Assembly (NCBI GenBank): GCA_900290255.1
Contig: OMOD01000164.1
Coordinates: 1-54,973, forward strand
DNA length: 54,973 nt
From: Candidatus Sulfotelmatobacter kueseliae
Lineage (GTDB): Bacteria; Acidobacteriota; Terriglobia; Terriglobales; Acidobacteriaceae
Direction of reading: 5' to 3'
This document shows positions 32,925-41,216 of this stretch, piece by piece (position 1 is the stretch's first letter; each line of letters opens with the position of its first letter). Both the position numbers and the translations under genes were made by a program. Under the pieces are notes generated by a model. That model saw nothing but the letters and a program-made list of their open reading frames with translations. It was not told where the DNA came from and did not search any database.

Positions 32925-33200
32925 CTATTCCGTGAACACCACCGACTGCACGCTGGTGATCTCGAACCGCTTGCGGCAGCGCATGTTCTTGCAGGCCAGC
33001 ATGTCGTCTTTGCGGAGCATGTAGGAGCGAGCTTTGGCAAAGCGGGCGCGGTCGCGCTCGTCGGCCCGTCCGGAAAGCTGGCGCTTCTTGGTGCGGACTA
33101 CCCAGGTAATCTCGTATTCCGCGGATTGCTGGCAATGCGGGCAGTTTAGCGTGGCCAGTTTCTTTTCCTGCCGCTCGTCAAAAAAATCGCGTTCTTCCAT
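32925..33200 (-). CDS. Small zinc-ribbon-like protein (91 aa)
   Basis: Starts MEERDFFDERQEKK. Two cysteine pairs 46 residues apart, CPHC (about 20-23) and CKNMRC (about 70-75), could form a zinc ribbon. Between them is a basic segment (TKKRQLSGRADERDRARFAKARSYML). No family is recognised. The chosen ATG follows immediately after a heptamer repeat array (33206-33235); the frame extends 29 codons further but that part is repeat-encoded and unlikely to be translated. It may bind nucleic acid (inference from charge). It is a single gene in a region of small genes. Confidence 0.6.
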   Translation of the reverse strand: MEERDFFDERQEKKLATLNCPHCQQSAEYEITWVVRTKKRQLSGRADERDRARFAKARSYMLRKDDMLACKNMRCRKRFEITSVQSVVFTE

Positions 33201-33205
33201 GAGAC

Positions 33206-33235
33206 CGTCGTTAGTCGCTGGTCGTTCGTCGTTGG
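33206..33235. repeat. Heptamer array upstream of the zinc-ribbon gene
   Basis: gtcgtta, gtcgctg, gtcgttc, gtcgttg, starting 6 bp before the start codon. Confidence 0.75.
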
Positions 33236-33346
33236 CCGGCCAGACTCGTTTCGCAGCCACCGGAGGTCGATCCAACCGACAGAGCATTATTATTGCAGGT
33301 TCGACGCCGGCAAGCTATGGCAACATGGATGCGGCAGGCGCAACCA

Positions 33347-33511
33347 ATGCCGCGCAGAAAGAAACCCAGACGCTTCGAAGCCGTGACCGCAGTGAAGGAA
33401 CTGGCGCGGGAGCGCGTGGGCACGCCTCCGGCCGGAAAGGTCGTCCCCAACAAGAAGAAACTCCCCGAAAAACACAAGCCGACCCTGGGGAAAATTCTGG
33501 GTGAGGAATAA
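33347..33511 (+). CDS. Small basic protein (54 aa)
   Basis: Starting at MPRRKKPRRFEAVTAVKELA, a short Lys/Arg-rich protein with the features KPRRFEAVTAVKELARERVG, PPAGKVVPNKKK and HKPTLGKILGEE. It reads like a conserved small protein of Acidobacteria, but I cannot name a family. Positive charge suggests nucleic-acid or ribosome contact. Upstream in-frame ATGs (33293, 33317, 33329) give longer N-termini. It is convergent with the lipoprotein gene, whose stop is 9 bp away. Confidence 0.5.
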   Translation: MPRRKKPRRFEAVTAVKELARERVGTPPAGKVVPNKKKLPEKHKPTLGKILGEE

Positions 33512-33520
33512 GAAGTCCGT

Positions 33521-33922
33521 CTACTTGCAATTGGCATTGTTCCAGCCGCTCACCGGGGCGCTGCCTAAGACCACCGACCCGCTTGGGTTACCTGGCGGGT
33601 TGTTATACGTCGCATTGACGAGTCCGCTCCCGCAACCATCTGTGCGGGTATACGTTACCAGCCCTGTTTGTGTGATCGTCCCGAAATTCGCAATGTCAAG
33701 GGTCCAGACGACCTTGTCGCTAATGTCCTTGTTTTCGGGGGGATGGATGAAGCTACCGTATGCGGTGAACTGCCCAGCCGCATTGTATCCCTCAAAGACG
33801 AATCCTCCGGAGGGTTGCAGAGTGATCGCCACCAACTGCTGGCTGCGCGCGCAGCTGGGCTGACTCATTAACATGGCCCCGACGACCATCAAAACGGCAA
33901 TGCTGAACCACTTCCCCTTCAT
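33521..33922 (-). CDS. Hypothetical lipoprotein with Ig-like fold features (133 aa)
   Basis: Signal with lipobox MSQPSC (Cys about 24), followed by about 110 residues of beta-type sequence (LVAITLQPSGGFVFEGYNAAGQFTAYGSF, VVWTLDIANFGTITQTGLVTYTRTDG). The VAITLQPS... VVW..D.A..G.I...G..T pattern is that of bacterial Ig-like (Big_2) units, shortened. Three cysteines in the mature part (DGCGSG and the terminal NNANCK) could form a disulfide. A good ribosome-binding site (aggag) fixes the start. Surface role inferred; no partners. Confidence 0.68.
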   Translation of the reverse strand: MKGKWFSIAVLMVVGAMLMSQPSCARSQQLVAITLQPSGGFVFEGYNAAGQFTAYGSFIHPPENKDISDKVVWTLDIANFGTITQTGLVTYTRTDGCGSGLVNATYNNPPGNPSGSVVLGSAPVSGWNNANCK

Positions 33923-34028
33923 GGACGACTCCTGGATTTTCAAAGCTCGATGACACGCATCCGGCGCGGGATTGCGGCCAATGTAGTCAAAAGCCGGCCA
34001 AAAAGCAATAGCCGAACAGGGTCACACT

Positions 34029-35078
34029 TCAGCTCTTGACCGCCTCCGCCACCACCCTAACAAAATCCTTTACATCCTCCTCCGTCGTATCGAACGAGCA
34101 CATCCAGCGCACGATGCACTCCTCCTCGATCCACGGATAGAAGAAGTACCGTTCCTTGATTTTCTCCATGGCCTGCCGCGGAATCTGAGCGAACACGCCG
34201 TTGGCTTCCACCTTCCACACAATCCTGACCTGCGGAACCCGCCGCAACTCTGCTTCCAGCAGCCGCGCCATGCGGTTCGCGTGCTCCGCGCTGCGCCGCC
34301 ACAGATCGTCCGTCAGCAAGGCCTCGAACTGCACGGCGATGAATCGCATCTTCGACGCCAGCTGCATTCCCTGCTTGCGCAGGTAAAGAAAATCGCCGCT
34401 CAGCGCGCGATCGAAGAAGACCACCGCTTCCCCGCCCATGATTCCGTTCTTGGTCCCGCCGGACGACAGCACGTCCACGCCCAGGTCGCGCGTGGCCTGC
34501 CGCAGCGTCTGGCCCAGGCTGGCGGCGGCGTTCGAGATCCGCGCGCCGTCCACGTGCAAAAACATTCCGTGCTCGTGCGCAAAGCGGGCCAGCGCCTTTA
34601 TCTCTTCCGGCTGGTAAACGGTTCCCATCTCGGTGGATTGCGTAATCGAGATGACCCGGGGCTGCACGTGATGTTGATCGCCGATGCCGTGGTAGGCGTG
34701 GCGAACCGCATCGAGCGTGATCTTGCCGTCCTGGTGGGGCAGCGGGATCAGTTTGCATCCCGTGTGTTTTTCCGGCGCGCCGCATTCGTCGCTATAAATG
34801 TGCGCGTAGTCGCTGCACAGCACGGCGTGATACGGCCGGTTCAGCGCCTCGAGGCCGAGCACGTTGGCGCCGGTTCCGTTGAAAGTGAAAAACACATCAA
34901 TGCCCGGACCCAGGTGCTCTTCAAATTTTGCGATCGCAGACCGCGTGTAGGGATCGTCGCCGTAGGCAATGACGTGTCCATGATTGGCGCGCGCGATCGC
35001 CTCCAGCACTTCCGGATGAACTCCGGCATTGTTGTCGCTGGCAAAACTGCGGGTGGGCTTGGCAAGAACAGGCGGCAT
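34029..35078 (-). CDS. ltaE: Low-specificity L-threonine aldolase
   Basis: 349-aa PLP enzyme splitting threonine or allo-threonine into glycine and acetaldehyde. Start SFASDNNAGVHPEVLEAIARANHG and YGDDPYTRSA are the family N-terminus (D-N/D-G.HP.....A). The PLP lysine lies in VLSSGGTKNGIMGGEAVVFF; the aspartate contacting the pyridine nitrogen is in MFLHVDGARISNAAASLG. Other marks are FTFNGTGANVLGLEAL and SITQSTEMGTVYQPEEI. Length fits the family. Single gene, facing away from the adenosine deaminase gene across a repeat-rich 211-bp spacer. Confidence 0.92.
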   Translation of the reverse strand: MPPVLAKPTRSFASDNNAGVHPEVLEAIARANHGHVIAYGDDPYTRSAIAKFEEHLGPGIDVFFTFNGTGANVLGLEALNRPYHAVLCSDYAHIYSDECGAPEKHTGCKLIPLPHQDGKITLDAVRHAYHGIGDQHHVQPRVISITQSTEMGTVYQPEEIKALARFAHEHGMFLHVDGARISNAAASLGQTLRQATRDLGVDVLSSGGTKNGIMGGEAVVFFDRALSGDFLYLRKQGMQLASKMRFIAVQFEALLTDDLWRRSAEHANRMARLLEAELRRVPQVRIVWKVEANGVFAQIPRQAMEKIKERYFFYPWIEEECIVRWMCSFDTTEEDVKDFVRVVAEAVKS

Positions 35079-35108
35079 AAGAGAACAATTTAGCAGAGTA
35101 GCATGGCC

Positions 35109-35215
35109 CGTGTAGGGGCGGACGCATTCGTCCGCCCCGCGAAGCGAAGCGAGCTTGCCCGGACGCGAGCTTGCCCGGACGAGCTTCCCCGGACGAATGC
35201 GTCCGGGGCTACATG
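35109..35215. repeat. Composite palindromic repeat upstream of the ADA gene
   Basis: gtaggggcggacgcattcgt at the left and acgaatgcgtccggggctac at the right are inverted; between them are several copies of gcttgcccggac. Same family as the insert in moaA. Confidence 0.88.
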
Positions 35216-35289
35216 CTGGTTCCCGATTGTCTCAGATTGGCGCATGCGCCAACCCACGCATTACAATCCAGGTTTCTGGAGGCACGCGC

Positions 35290-36813
35290 TTGACCTTGAC
35301 CCGAATCATTCACCGCGGTCTGATTCTTCTCCTTCTTTCTGCTCTCGCCGCCGCCCAGACTCCCGAGCAGAAAACGGCGCGGTATCTGGACTCGGTGCGC
35401 AAGCAACCCTCCTTGCTGCTGGCTTTCCTCGACGACATGCCGAAAGGCGGCGACCTGCACAACCATCTCGATGGCGCGATCTACGCCGAAGATCTCATCG
35501 ACTTCGCCGCTTCTGACAATTTTTGCGTTGACCGCACCATTTCGCGCCTGCTGGCTCCGCCCTGCGATTCCTGCGAGAAGTACACAGCCAAGCCTGCCAT
35601 CCGCTGCGCCTATGACGACCACGTCCTCTATAACCAGATCATCGATGCCTGGTCCATGCGCAACTGGCGCCCCGGCGACGAATCCGGCCACGACCACTTC
35701 TTCGCTGCCTTCGACAAGTTCAGCCTGGCCTCGCACAGTCACGTCGCCGAAGCTGTGGCTTCGGTGATCAATCGCGCCGCGCGCGAGCATGTCGAGTACG
35801 TCGAATTCATGCATACGGCCGACGGCGGGGCGTCCGCCGAACTGGGCATGAAAACCGGCTGGGACAGCGACTTCCCGAAGATGCGCGACCGCTTGCTGGC
35901 GGGTGGGCTCAAAGAAATCGCCGCTGCAACCAGCAAGACGCTGGCCGAAGACGAGGCCCGCGCGCGCACCGAACTGAAATGCGGAACGTCCGAAGCCGAA
36001 CCAGGATGCAACGTCACGGTCCGCTACATTTATCAGGTGCTGCGCGGATTGCCGCAGGAAGCCGTCTTCGCCCAGATCCTGCTGGGTTTCGAACTCGCCT
36101 CTTCCGACCCACATTTTGTCGGCCTCAACCTCGTCATGCCCGAGGACTGGTACGTTCCCCTTCACGATTTCAACCAGCACATGGCCATGCTCGATTACCT
36201 GCATGGCTTGTACCCCAAGGTGCACATCAGCCTGCATGCCGGCGAACTTGCCGCAGGCCTGGTGAAGCCGGAGGATCTTACCTTTCACATTCGCGCCTCG
36301 GTCGAGCGCGGCCACGCCGAGCGCATCGGCCACGGCGTGGACGTCATGCTGGAAAAAGATCCTATCGGCCTGATGAAAGAAATGGCCGCGCGCAACGTTC
36401 TGGTCGAGATCAACCTCACTTCCAATGACCAGATTCTCGGCGTCGGCGGCGACGACCATCCTCTGCCCGTTTACCTGAAGTATGGCGTGCCGGTCGCCAT
36501 TTCCACCGACGACGAAGGTGTCGCCCGCTCCGACATGACGCACGAATATCTGCGCGCGGTCGAGGGATACCATCTCTCCTACGCCGAACTGAAGCGTATG
36601 ACGCGGCAGAGCCTGGAGCACAGCTTTTTGCCGGGTGCGAGCCTGTGGGCGGAGACGAAGCCCGCATTCCGTCCCGTAGCCGCCTGCGCCGCGGAAAACG
36701 CAGCAACTGAGAAACCCTCCGCAGGCTGCGAGAGGTTTCTCGCCGCCAGCGAGCGCGCCCGGGAACAATGGAAATTGGAAAGGGAATTCAGAGAGTTCGA
36801 GAAGAAGTTCTAG
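35290..36813 (+). CDS. Secreted adenosine deaminase (ADA/ADGF type)
   Basis: 507 aa from a TTG start at 35290, chosen because tggagg lies 7-8 bases upstream and a signal peptide follows (RGLILLLLSALAAAQ). Metal-dependent deaminase barrel: GDLHNHLDGAIY (the two zinc His, about 57-59), LHAGEL (zinc His and catalytic Glu region), ERIGHGVDVM (catalytic His) and VAISTDDEGV (zinc Asp). The export signal, length and the PPCDSCEKY cysteine segment make it resemble the ADGF/AMP-deaminase-like branch more than short cytosolic ADA. It would convert adenosine to inosine outside the inner membrane. The PNP gene follows on the same strand after a 116-bp repeat-bearing spacer. Confidence 0.9.
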   Translation: MTLTRIIHRGLILLLLSALAAAQTPEQKTARYLDSVRKQPSLLLAFLDDMPKGGDLHNHLDGAIYAEDLIDFAASDNFCVDRTISRLLAPPCDSCEKYTAKPAIRCAYDDHVLYNQIIDAWSMRNWRPGDESGHDHFFAAFDKFSLASHSHVAEAVASVINRAAREHVEYVEFMHTADGGASAELGMKTGWDSDFPKMRDRLLAGGLKEIAAATSKTLAEDEARARTELKCGTSEAEPGCNVTVRYIYQVLRGLPQEAVFAQILLGFELASSDPHFVGLNLVMPEDWYVPLHDFNQHMAMLDYLHGLYPKVHISLHAGELAAGLVKPEDLTFHIRASVERGHAERIGHGVDVMLEKDPIGLMKEMAARNVLVEINLTSNDQILGVGGDDHPLPVYLKYGVPVAISTDDEGVARSDMTHEYLRAVEGYHLSYAELKRMTRQSLEHSFLPGASLWAETKPAFRPVAACAAENAATEKPSAGCERFLAASERAREQWKLEREFREFEKKF

Positions 36814-36837
36814 CGGGCCGCGGAGAAAGTCCGATTT

Positions 36838-36906
36838 GGGGTGGCGCAGCGCTTTAGCGCTGCGATAAGCTGCCCATTTTTCAATCGCGGCTTTAGCCGC
36901 TGCGGC
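36838..36906. repeat. gcgctttagcgc-family palindrome between ADA and PNP genes
   Basis: cgcagcgctttagcgctgcg followed by gcggctttagccgctgcggc; two stacked palindromes within one transcription unit. Confidence 0.88.
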
Positions 36907-36929
36907 AAACCGACACCGCGCAGGAAATC

Positions 36930-37781
36930 ATGACCGACCAATTCGCACTCGCCGAATCCGCCGCTCAACTCATCCTCGCCCGCACCGCGCTCCGCCCGCA
37001 GATCGGGATCGTCCTCGGCTCCGGTCTCGGAGGCTTTGCCGATTCCCTCACCGACGCCACTCGCGTCCCCTACGCCGACATTCCTTCGTTTCCGCAATCC
37101 ACCGCCATCGGCCACGCCGGCCGCATGGTCATCGGCAAAGCCGGCAGCACGGCCGTCGCCGCCATGCAGGGCCGCGTGCATCTCTATGAAGGATATTCGG
37201 CGCACGAAGTCACTTTTCCCATCCGCGTTTTCGGCCGCATGGGAATTCGCGCCGTCATTCTCACCAACGCCGCCGGCGGCATCAATCTCGGCTACTCGCC
37301 GGGCGCGCTGGTCCTGATCCGCGACCACATCAACCTGCAGGGAACGAATCCGCTGGCCGGCGCCAACGACGACCGTTTCGGGGTTCGCTTCCCCGACATG
37401 ACCCAAGCCTATTCGCGCCGGTATCGCGAAACCGCGCACGAAGAAGCGCGCAAGCTCGGCGTCACGCTGCACGAAGGTGTTTATGCCGGCCTGCTTGGCC
37501 CCAGCTACGAGACTCCCGCGGAAATCGAATATCTTCGCCGCATCGGTGCCGACCTGGTCGGAATGTCCACCGTGGCCGAGGTCATCGCCGCGCGCCACAT
37601 GGGGATCAGCGTGCTTGCGATTTCCTGCGTCACCAATATGGCGGCGGGAATCCTCGATCAGTCTCTTTCGCACGCGGAAGTCTTGGAAACCGGCGAGCGC
37701 GTAAAGTCGACGTTCGAATCCCTGCTGCGCGCCGTGTTGCCACGAATAGCCAAAGATGTCGCGGAAGGCTCTGATACCTGA
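36930..37781 (+). CDS. Purine nucleoside phosphorylase (trimeric type)
   Basis: 283 aa. Phosphorolysis of inosine and guanosine to base and ribose 1-phosphate. Phosphate-binding GIVLGSGLGGFAD at about 30-42, catalytic-region His in VHLYEGYSAHEV, TNAAGGIN, base-specificity Glu in GPSYETPAEI and purine-contacting Asn in AISCVTNMAAGI. This is the low-molecular-mass, 6-oxopurine-specific class (PunA/PNP family). No signal peptide, so it acts in the cytosol on inosine produced by the upstream secreted ADA. The mRNA ends in a strong palindrome at 37781-37838. Confidence 0.94.
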   Translation: MTDQFALAESAAQLILARTALRPQIGIVLGSGLGGFADSLTDATRVPYADIPSFPQSTAIGHAGRMVIGKAGSTAVAAMQGRVHLYEGYSAHEVTFPIRVFGRMGIRAVILTNAAGGINLGYSPGALVLIRDHINLQGTNPLAGANDDRFGVRFPDMTQAYSRRYRETAHEEARKLGVTLHEGVYAGLLGPSYETPAEIEYLRRIGADLVGMSTVAEVIAARHMGISVLAISCVTNMAAGILDQSLSHAEVLETGERVKSTFESLLRAVLPRIAKDVAEGSDT

Positions 37782-37838
37782 GGGTGCCCCACCCTTCTCG
37801 CGCCTTTCGCGAGAGGGTGGGGATTTTGACGTTCGCGG
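37781..37838. terminator. Palindromic repeat acting as a terminator between convergent genes
   Basis: ccccacccttctcgcg pairs with cgcgagagggtgggg (about 15 bp), followed by attttg. It belongs to the same family as the near-tandem array at 51963-52290 and lies between the PNP stop and the stop of the second receptor. Confidence 0.7.
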
Positions 37839-37853
37839 ATAGATCAAACTCCC

Positions 37854-40800
37854 CTAGAACAGGAACTTCACTCCCAACTGAATCACTCGCGGCCCGCCGC
37901 CGCCCAGCCCAGGGTTGGTCTGCGCCACGTCCGGAGTCTGCGTGATCAGCCCGTCATAGCACCCCTGCGCCGGACTGCATTGCAGGTTGCCGAACTGATC
38001 GTATCCCGGAGTAATGTAGTGATCCGGAAGGGCAAAGGTCGGGTGATTGAGAACATTGAAGAACTCCGCCCGGAATTGCACATTCAATCGTTCGGCGAGC
38101 TGCGTGTTCTTGGTGATCGAAAAATCCCAGTTTCGATAGCCGGGACTGAAGATCGAATTTCGTCCGAGGTCGCCGAAGGTTCCGTCCGCCGGCTGGCTGA
38201 AGGCCAGGGGATTGAGGTACCCCGTCGTTGGACTCCAGTTGGGCATGATGGGGTTCACGCCCGGCACCACGTTCGGGCGCTGGTTGTAGTAATAGCGGCC
38301 GCTGTTGTCGTAAGAATTGGCGATCGGAATCGGGCGGCCAGTCTGAACCGTGACAATCGAGTTCAACTGCCAGCCTGAGCCCAGCCTCCGCAACGCTTGC
38401 CACGCCGGCAAGTCATAGTTCAGCGCCGCAGTCAATCGCTGCCGCGTGTCGAACGTCGAAGGCCCGTACTCGGCAGCCAGGTTGCCCGGATCCTGCGGAA
38501 ACGCCGCCCCAGGGGCGAAGTCGATTCCATCGGAGGCATAGTCGAGCGACTTCGACCACACATAACCGGCGAAACCTGAAAAACGATGAGCGTTCTGGAT
38601 TCGCGCGTTCACTTGCAGCGCGTGGTAGTTCGAAGAACTGGAAGTCATAAGCGCATCCATGGCATCGAAGTTTGGATTCGGGTAGTTGCCGCTGGAATTC
38701 AGTTCATTCCAGTCGGTGAGCCGCACCAGTCTGCTGCCCTTGCTCCCCACGTAGCCGACTTCCATCGAAGCGCTTGCACTCAACCTCTGCTGCACGTTCA
38801 GATTCCAGTTCTGGCTGTAAGGCGAACGGAACTTCTGCGGCGTCACAAACACCGGGTACGGCCCGCCCGTCGGATACGGTTCCCCCGCAACGCTCATGAT
38901 CGGAGAATTCGGCACAGGATTGGTGCCGTTGAATGCAGTGTCGTCAAAATTCATCGGCAGCACAGCCTGGGGGCCGATCGGGTTCGTGGCCACTCCCGCC
39001 GACGTCGTGTAGTTCGCGATGAGAATATCCTGCGGCACGTAGTCGTAATAGATGCCGTAGCCGGCGTGGATCACCGTGTCCTTCAGCGCATTCCACGCCA
39101 GCCCGATTCGCGGCGCGAAGTCGTGGAGATCGCGCTTGTACAACCCGTTGAGGCCGTCGCTGCCGACCATGGCGAGATTTCCATCCGCGCCGAGGTTGGA
39201 AAGCAAACCGTTCTTGTCACTGAGCGGACCAAAATATTCCCACCGTAGCCCCAGGTTCAAAGTGAGCTTGGAGGCGACCCGGTAATCGTCCTGCCCGAAA
39301 AAGCTGAAACCGTTGTTGTAGGTAGTGCGCTGCGTGTTGCCCGTGTCGACCGAGGCGAACGAACAGCAGTCATACGCGTCCTGCGAACCACCGGTATAGA
39401 AATCGGCGAGCGCATCCACCACCGGATCGGGACTCAACCCGACTCCAGCTGTAAACTGAAAGATTCCGCGCTCCAGGTTGTCATTGAAGTTGCTGATGCT
39501 GGCGCGGCGGAATTCGCCTCCGAACTTGAACGTATGCTTATCACGCAGCCACGTGAAGTTGTCGAGAATCTGGTAGGTGCCGCTGGTGCGCCCTCGAGGC
39601 ACGCTGTAGCCGATCGCGCCGAGATTTTCGATGTTCGTGAAATCAAACTCCGGCAAGCCCAGCTTGCCCGTACCGAAGTTCAAGCCAATTGAGGTGGGAT
39701 CGAAGTTGGCATCGAGGGAACTGAACGAAGTGGTGTAGCGGCTGTATCCAAAGCGAACTTCATTGATGCGGCTGGCGCTCAGCGTGGAAAGAAAACTCAG
39801 CGACAGCACCTGCACGCGCGTGGGCGACGTCTGCGCAAACTGCGGCAGTCGCGATCCGGTCCCGTACCCACCCGCTGATCCAAACGGGAATATCTGGTAG
39901 TTGCGCGCGAAGGCGTACCGACCGGTCAGCAGTTCGGTCCCTGTGAAATTGTGATCGAGCTTCGCAATCAGGTAATCGCCATTGTTGGTGTCCCGCGCCT
40001 CATCTGGAATCTGCCCCGTCGTACTCTGCGGATAAAACCCCAGGATCGCGTCCAGTCCGGGATTGATTTCTCCTTGAATGCTTTGAGCGATGGTACGCGC
40101 TTCCTGAATCTGGTTCTGCGTAGGCACCAGCAACAGAAAATCGCTTCCCACCCGCTCCCGCTCGCCCTCGTAAGCTCCAAAGAAGAACGTTCTGTCTTTC
40201 ACAACTGGCCCGCCCAGCGAGCCGCCGAAATTATTGTTTTGAAAGGGCGACTTGTGCTCCTCCGTATTGAAGTAGTTGCGCGCGTCCAGTCCGCTGTTGC
40301 GCAGGAATTCAAAGCCCGATCCGTGCAGGTGGTTCGTGCCTGATTTCGTGACAATGTTCACCACCGAACCGCTGTTGCGCCCGTATTCCGCCCCAAAACT
40401 CGATTGCAGGTTGAATTCCTGAATAGCATCAATCGGCAGCAGCGACGCCGGCGCCCCTCCGATTCCCACCTGATTCAGCGCTGAGTTGTTGAAGAAAGGA
40501 TCGTTGTTGTCAGTGCCGTCCAGCGTGTAATTATTCGACCGATCGCGGTTCCCATTGATGTTGAATTGCCCAAACCCGGCTTCCGTTCCCGCCACGCCCG
40601 AAGGATCCACCGTCGCACCCGGAACCAGCGCCACCAGTTTCCCGAAGTCCCGCCCGTTCAGCGGGAGCTCCGTCACCAGCCGCTGATCCACTACCTCGCC
40701 CAGCACATCCCGCGTCGCTTCCACCAGCGGCGCTTCTTCGTTCACCGTGATGGTCTGCTTCTGCCGTTCCACCTTGAGCATTCCAAAGTCGGCCGTCGTG

Positions 40801-41129
40801 TCCAGCCCGACGTTGACCACCACGTTCTGCGCGACCTGGGCAAACCCAGCCGCATTGACGGTCACCGTGTACGTCCCGGCCGGCAATTCGGCGAGCACAA
40901 ACGTTCCCTCGCCCGTCGTGATCGTCTCACGGGTCAGGCCCGTATCCACGTTCTTGGCTGTCACTTTCGCGCCGGCGACCACACTTCCGCTGGGGTCAGT
41001 GATCTGGCCCCGGATCGCGCCACGGAAGCTTTGCGCCAAAACGAAAGTGGGGATCAGCACAGCCGCGACCGACACCAGCAGTACGCGCGCGGCCGTCTTG
41101 CGGAACAAGTGCGAAGTTGTGCGCTTCAT
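37854..41129 (-). CDS. TonB-dependent receptor, Oar-like (second)
   Basis: 1091 aa from MKRTTSHLFRK. Signal peptide about 1-33 (IPTFVLAQS), carboxypeptidase-regulatory beta sandwich about 35-115 (GAIRGQITDPSGSVVAGAKV), plug with ELPLNGRDFGKLVALVPGAT and NIVTKSGTNHLHGSGFEFLR, then the barrel ending LGVKFLF. NGRDF and the (R)NNYTLDGTDNND turn are typical of the acidobacterial group. An in-frame ATG 18 codons upstream (41183) would place charged residues before the signal and is less likely. Transport substrate unknown. It differs strongly from the 6410-10558 receptor in length, so the two are not recent duplicates. The SAM-hydrolase-like gene lies 87 bp upstream in the same direction. Confidence 0.92.
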   Translation of the reverse strand: MKRTTSHLFRKTAARVLLVSVAAVLIPTFVLAQSFRGAIRGQITDPSGSVVAGAKVTAKNVDTGLTRETITTGEGTFVLAELPAGTYTVTVNAAGFAQVAQNVVVNVGLDTTADFGMLKVERQKQTITVNEEAPLVEATRDVLGEVVDQRLVTELPLNGRDFGKLVALVPGATVDPSGVAGTEAGFGQFNINGNRDRSNNYTLDGTDNNDPFFNNSALNQVGIGGAPASLLPIDAIQEFNLQSSFGAEYGRNSGSVVNIVTKSGTNHLHGSGFEFLRNSGLDARNYFNTEEHKSPFQNNNFGGSLGGPVVKDRTFFFGAYEGERERVGSDFLLLVPTQNQIQEARTIAQSIQGEINPGLDAILGFYPQSTTGQIPDEARDTNNGDYLIAKLDHNFTGTELLTGRYAFARNYQIFPFGSAGGYGTGSRLPQFAQTSPTRVQVLSLSFLSTLSASRINEVRFGYSRYTTSFSSLDANFDPTSIGLNFGTGKLGLPEFDFTNIENLGAIGYSVPRGRTSGTYQILDNFTWLRDKHTFKFGGEFRRASISNFNDNLERGIFQFTAGVGLSPDPVVDALADFYTGGSQDAYDCCSFASVDTGNTQRTTYNNGFSFFGQDDYRVASKLTLNLGLRWEYFGPLSDKNGLLSNLGADGNLAMVGSDGLNGLYKRDLHDFAPRIGLAWNALKDTVIHAGYGIYYDYVPQDILIANYTTSAGVATNPIGPQAVLPMNFDDTAFNGTNPVPNSPIMSVAGEPYPTGGPYPVFVTPQKFRSPYSQNWNLNVQQRLSASASMEVGYVGSKGSRLVRLTDWNELNSSGNYPNPNFDAMDALMTSSSSNYHALQVNARIQNAHRFSGFAGYVWSKSLDYASDGIDFAPGAAFPQDPGNLAAEYGPSTFDTRQRLTAALNYDLPAWQALRRLGSGWQLNSIVTVQTGRPIPIANSYDNSGRYYYNQRPNVVPGVNPIMPNWSPTTGYLNPLAFSQPADGTFGDLGRNSIFSPGYRNWDFSITKNTQLAERLNVQFRAEFFNVLNHPTFALPDHYITPGYDQFGNLQCSPAQGCYDGLITQTPDVAQTNPGLGGGGPRVIQLGVKFLF

Positions 41130-41216
41130 AATCTTTAGGACCTGCCTCTCGAACCCAGCTTTTCGAACCTGCTTTTCGAACAACGCCCAAGCGAAAGATT
41201 CCGGCTTACGCCTTTT

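Noticed and set aside
35209..36768. 519-aa frame opposite the adenosine deaminase gene
   Set aside because: Shadow; the sense strand carries the complete deaminase active site.
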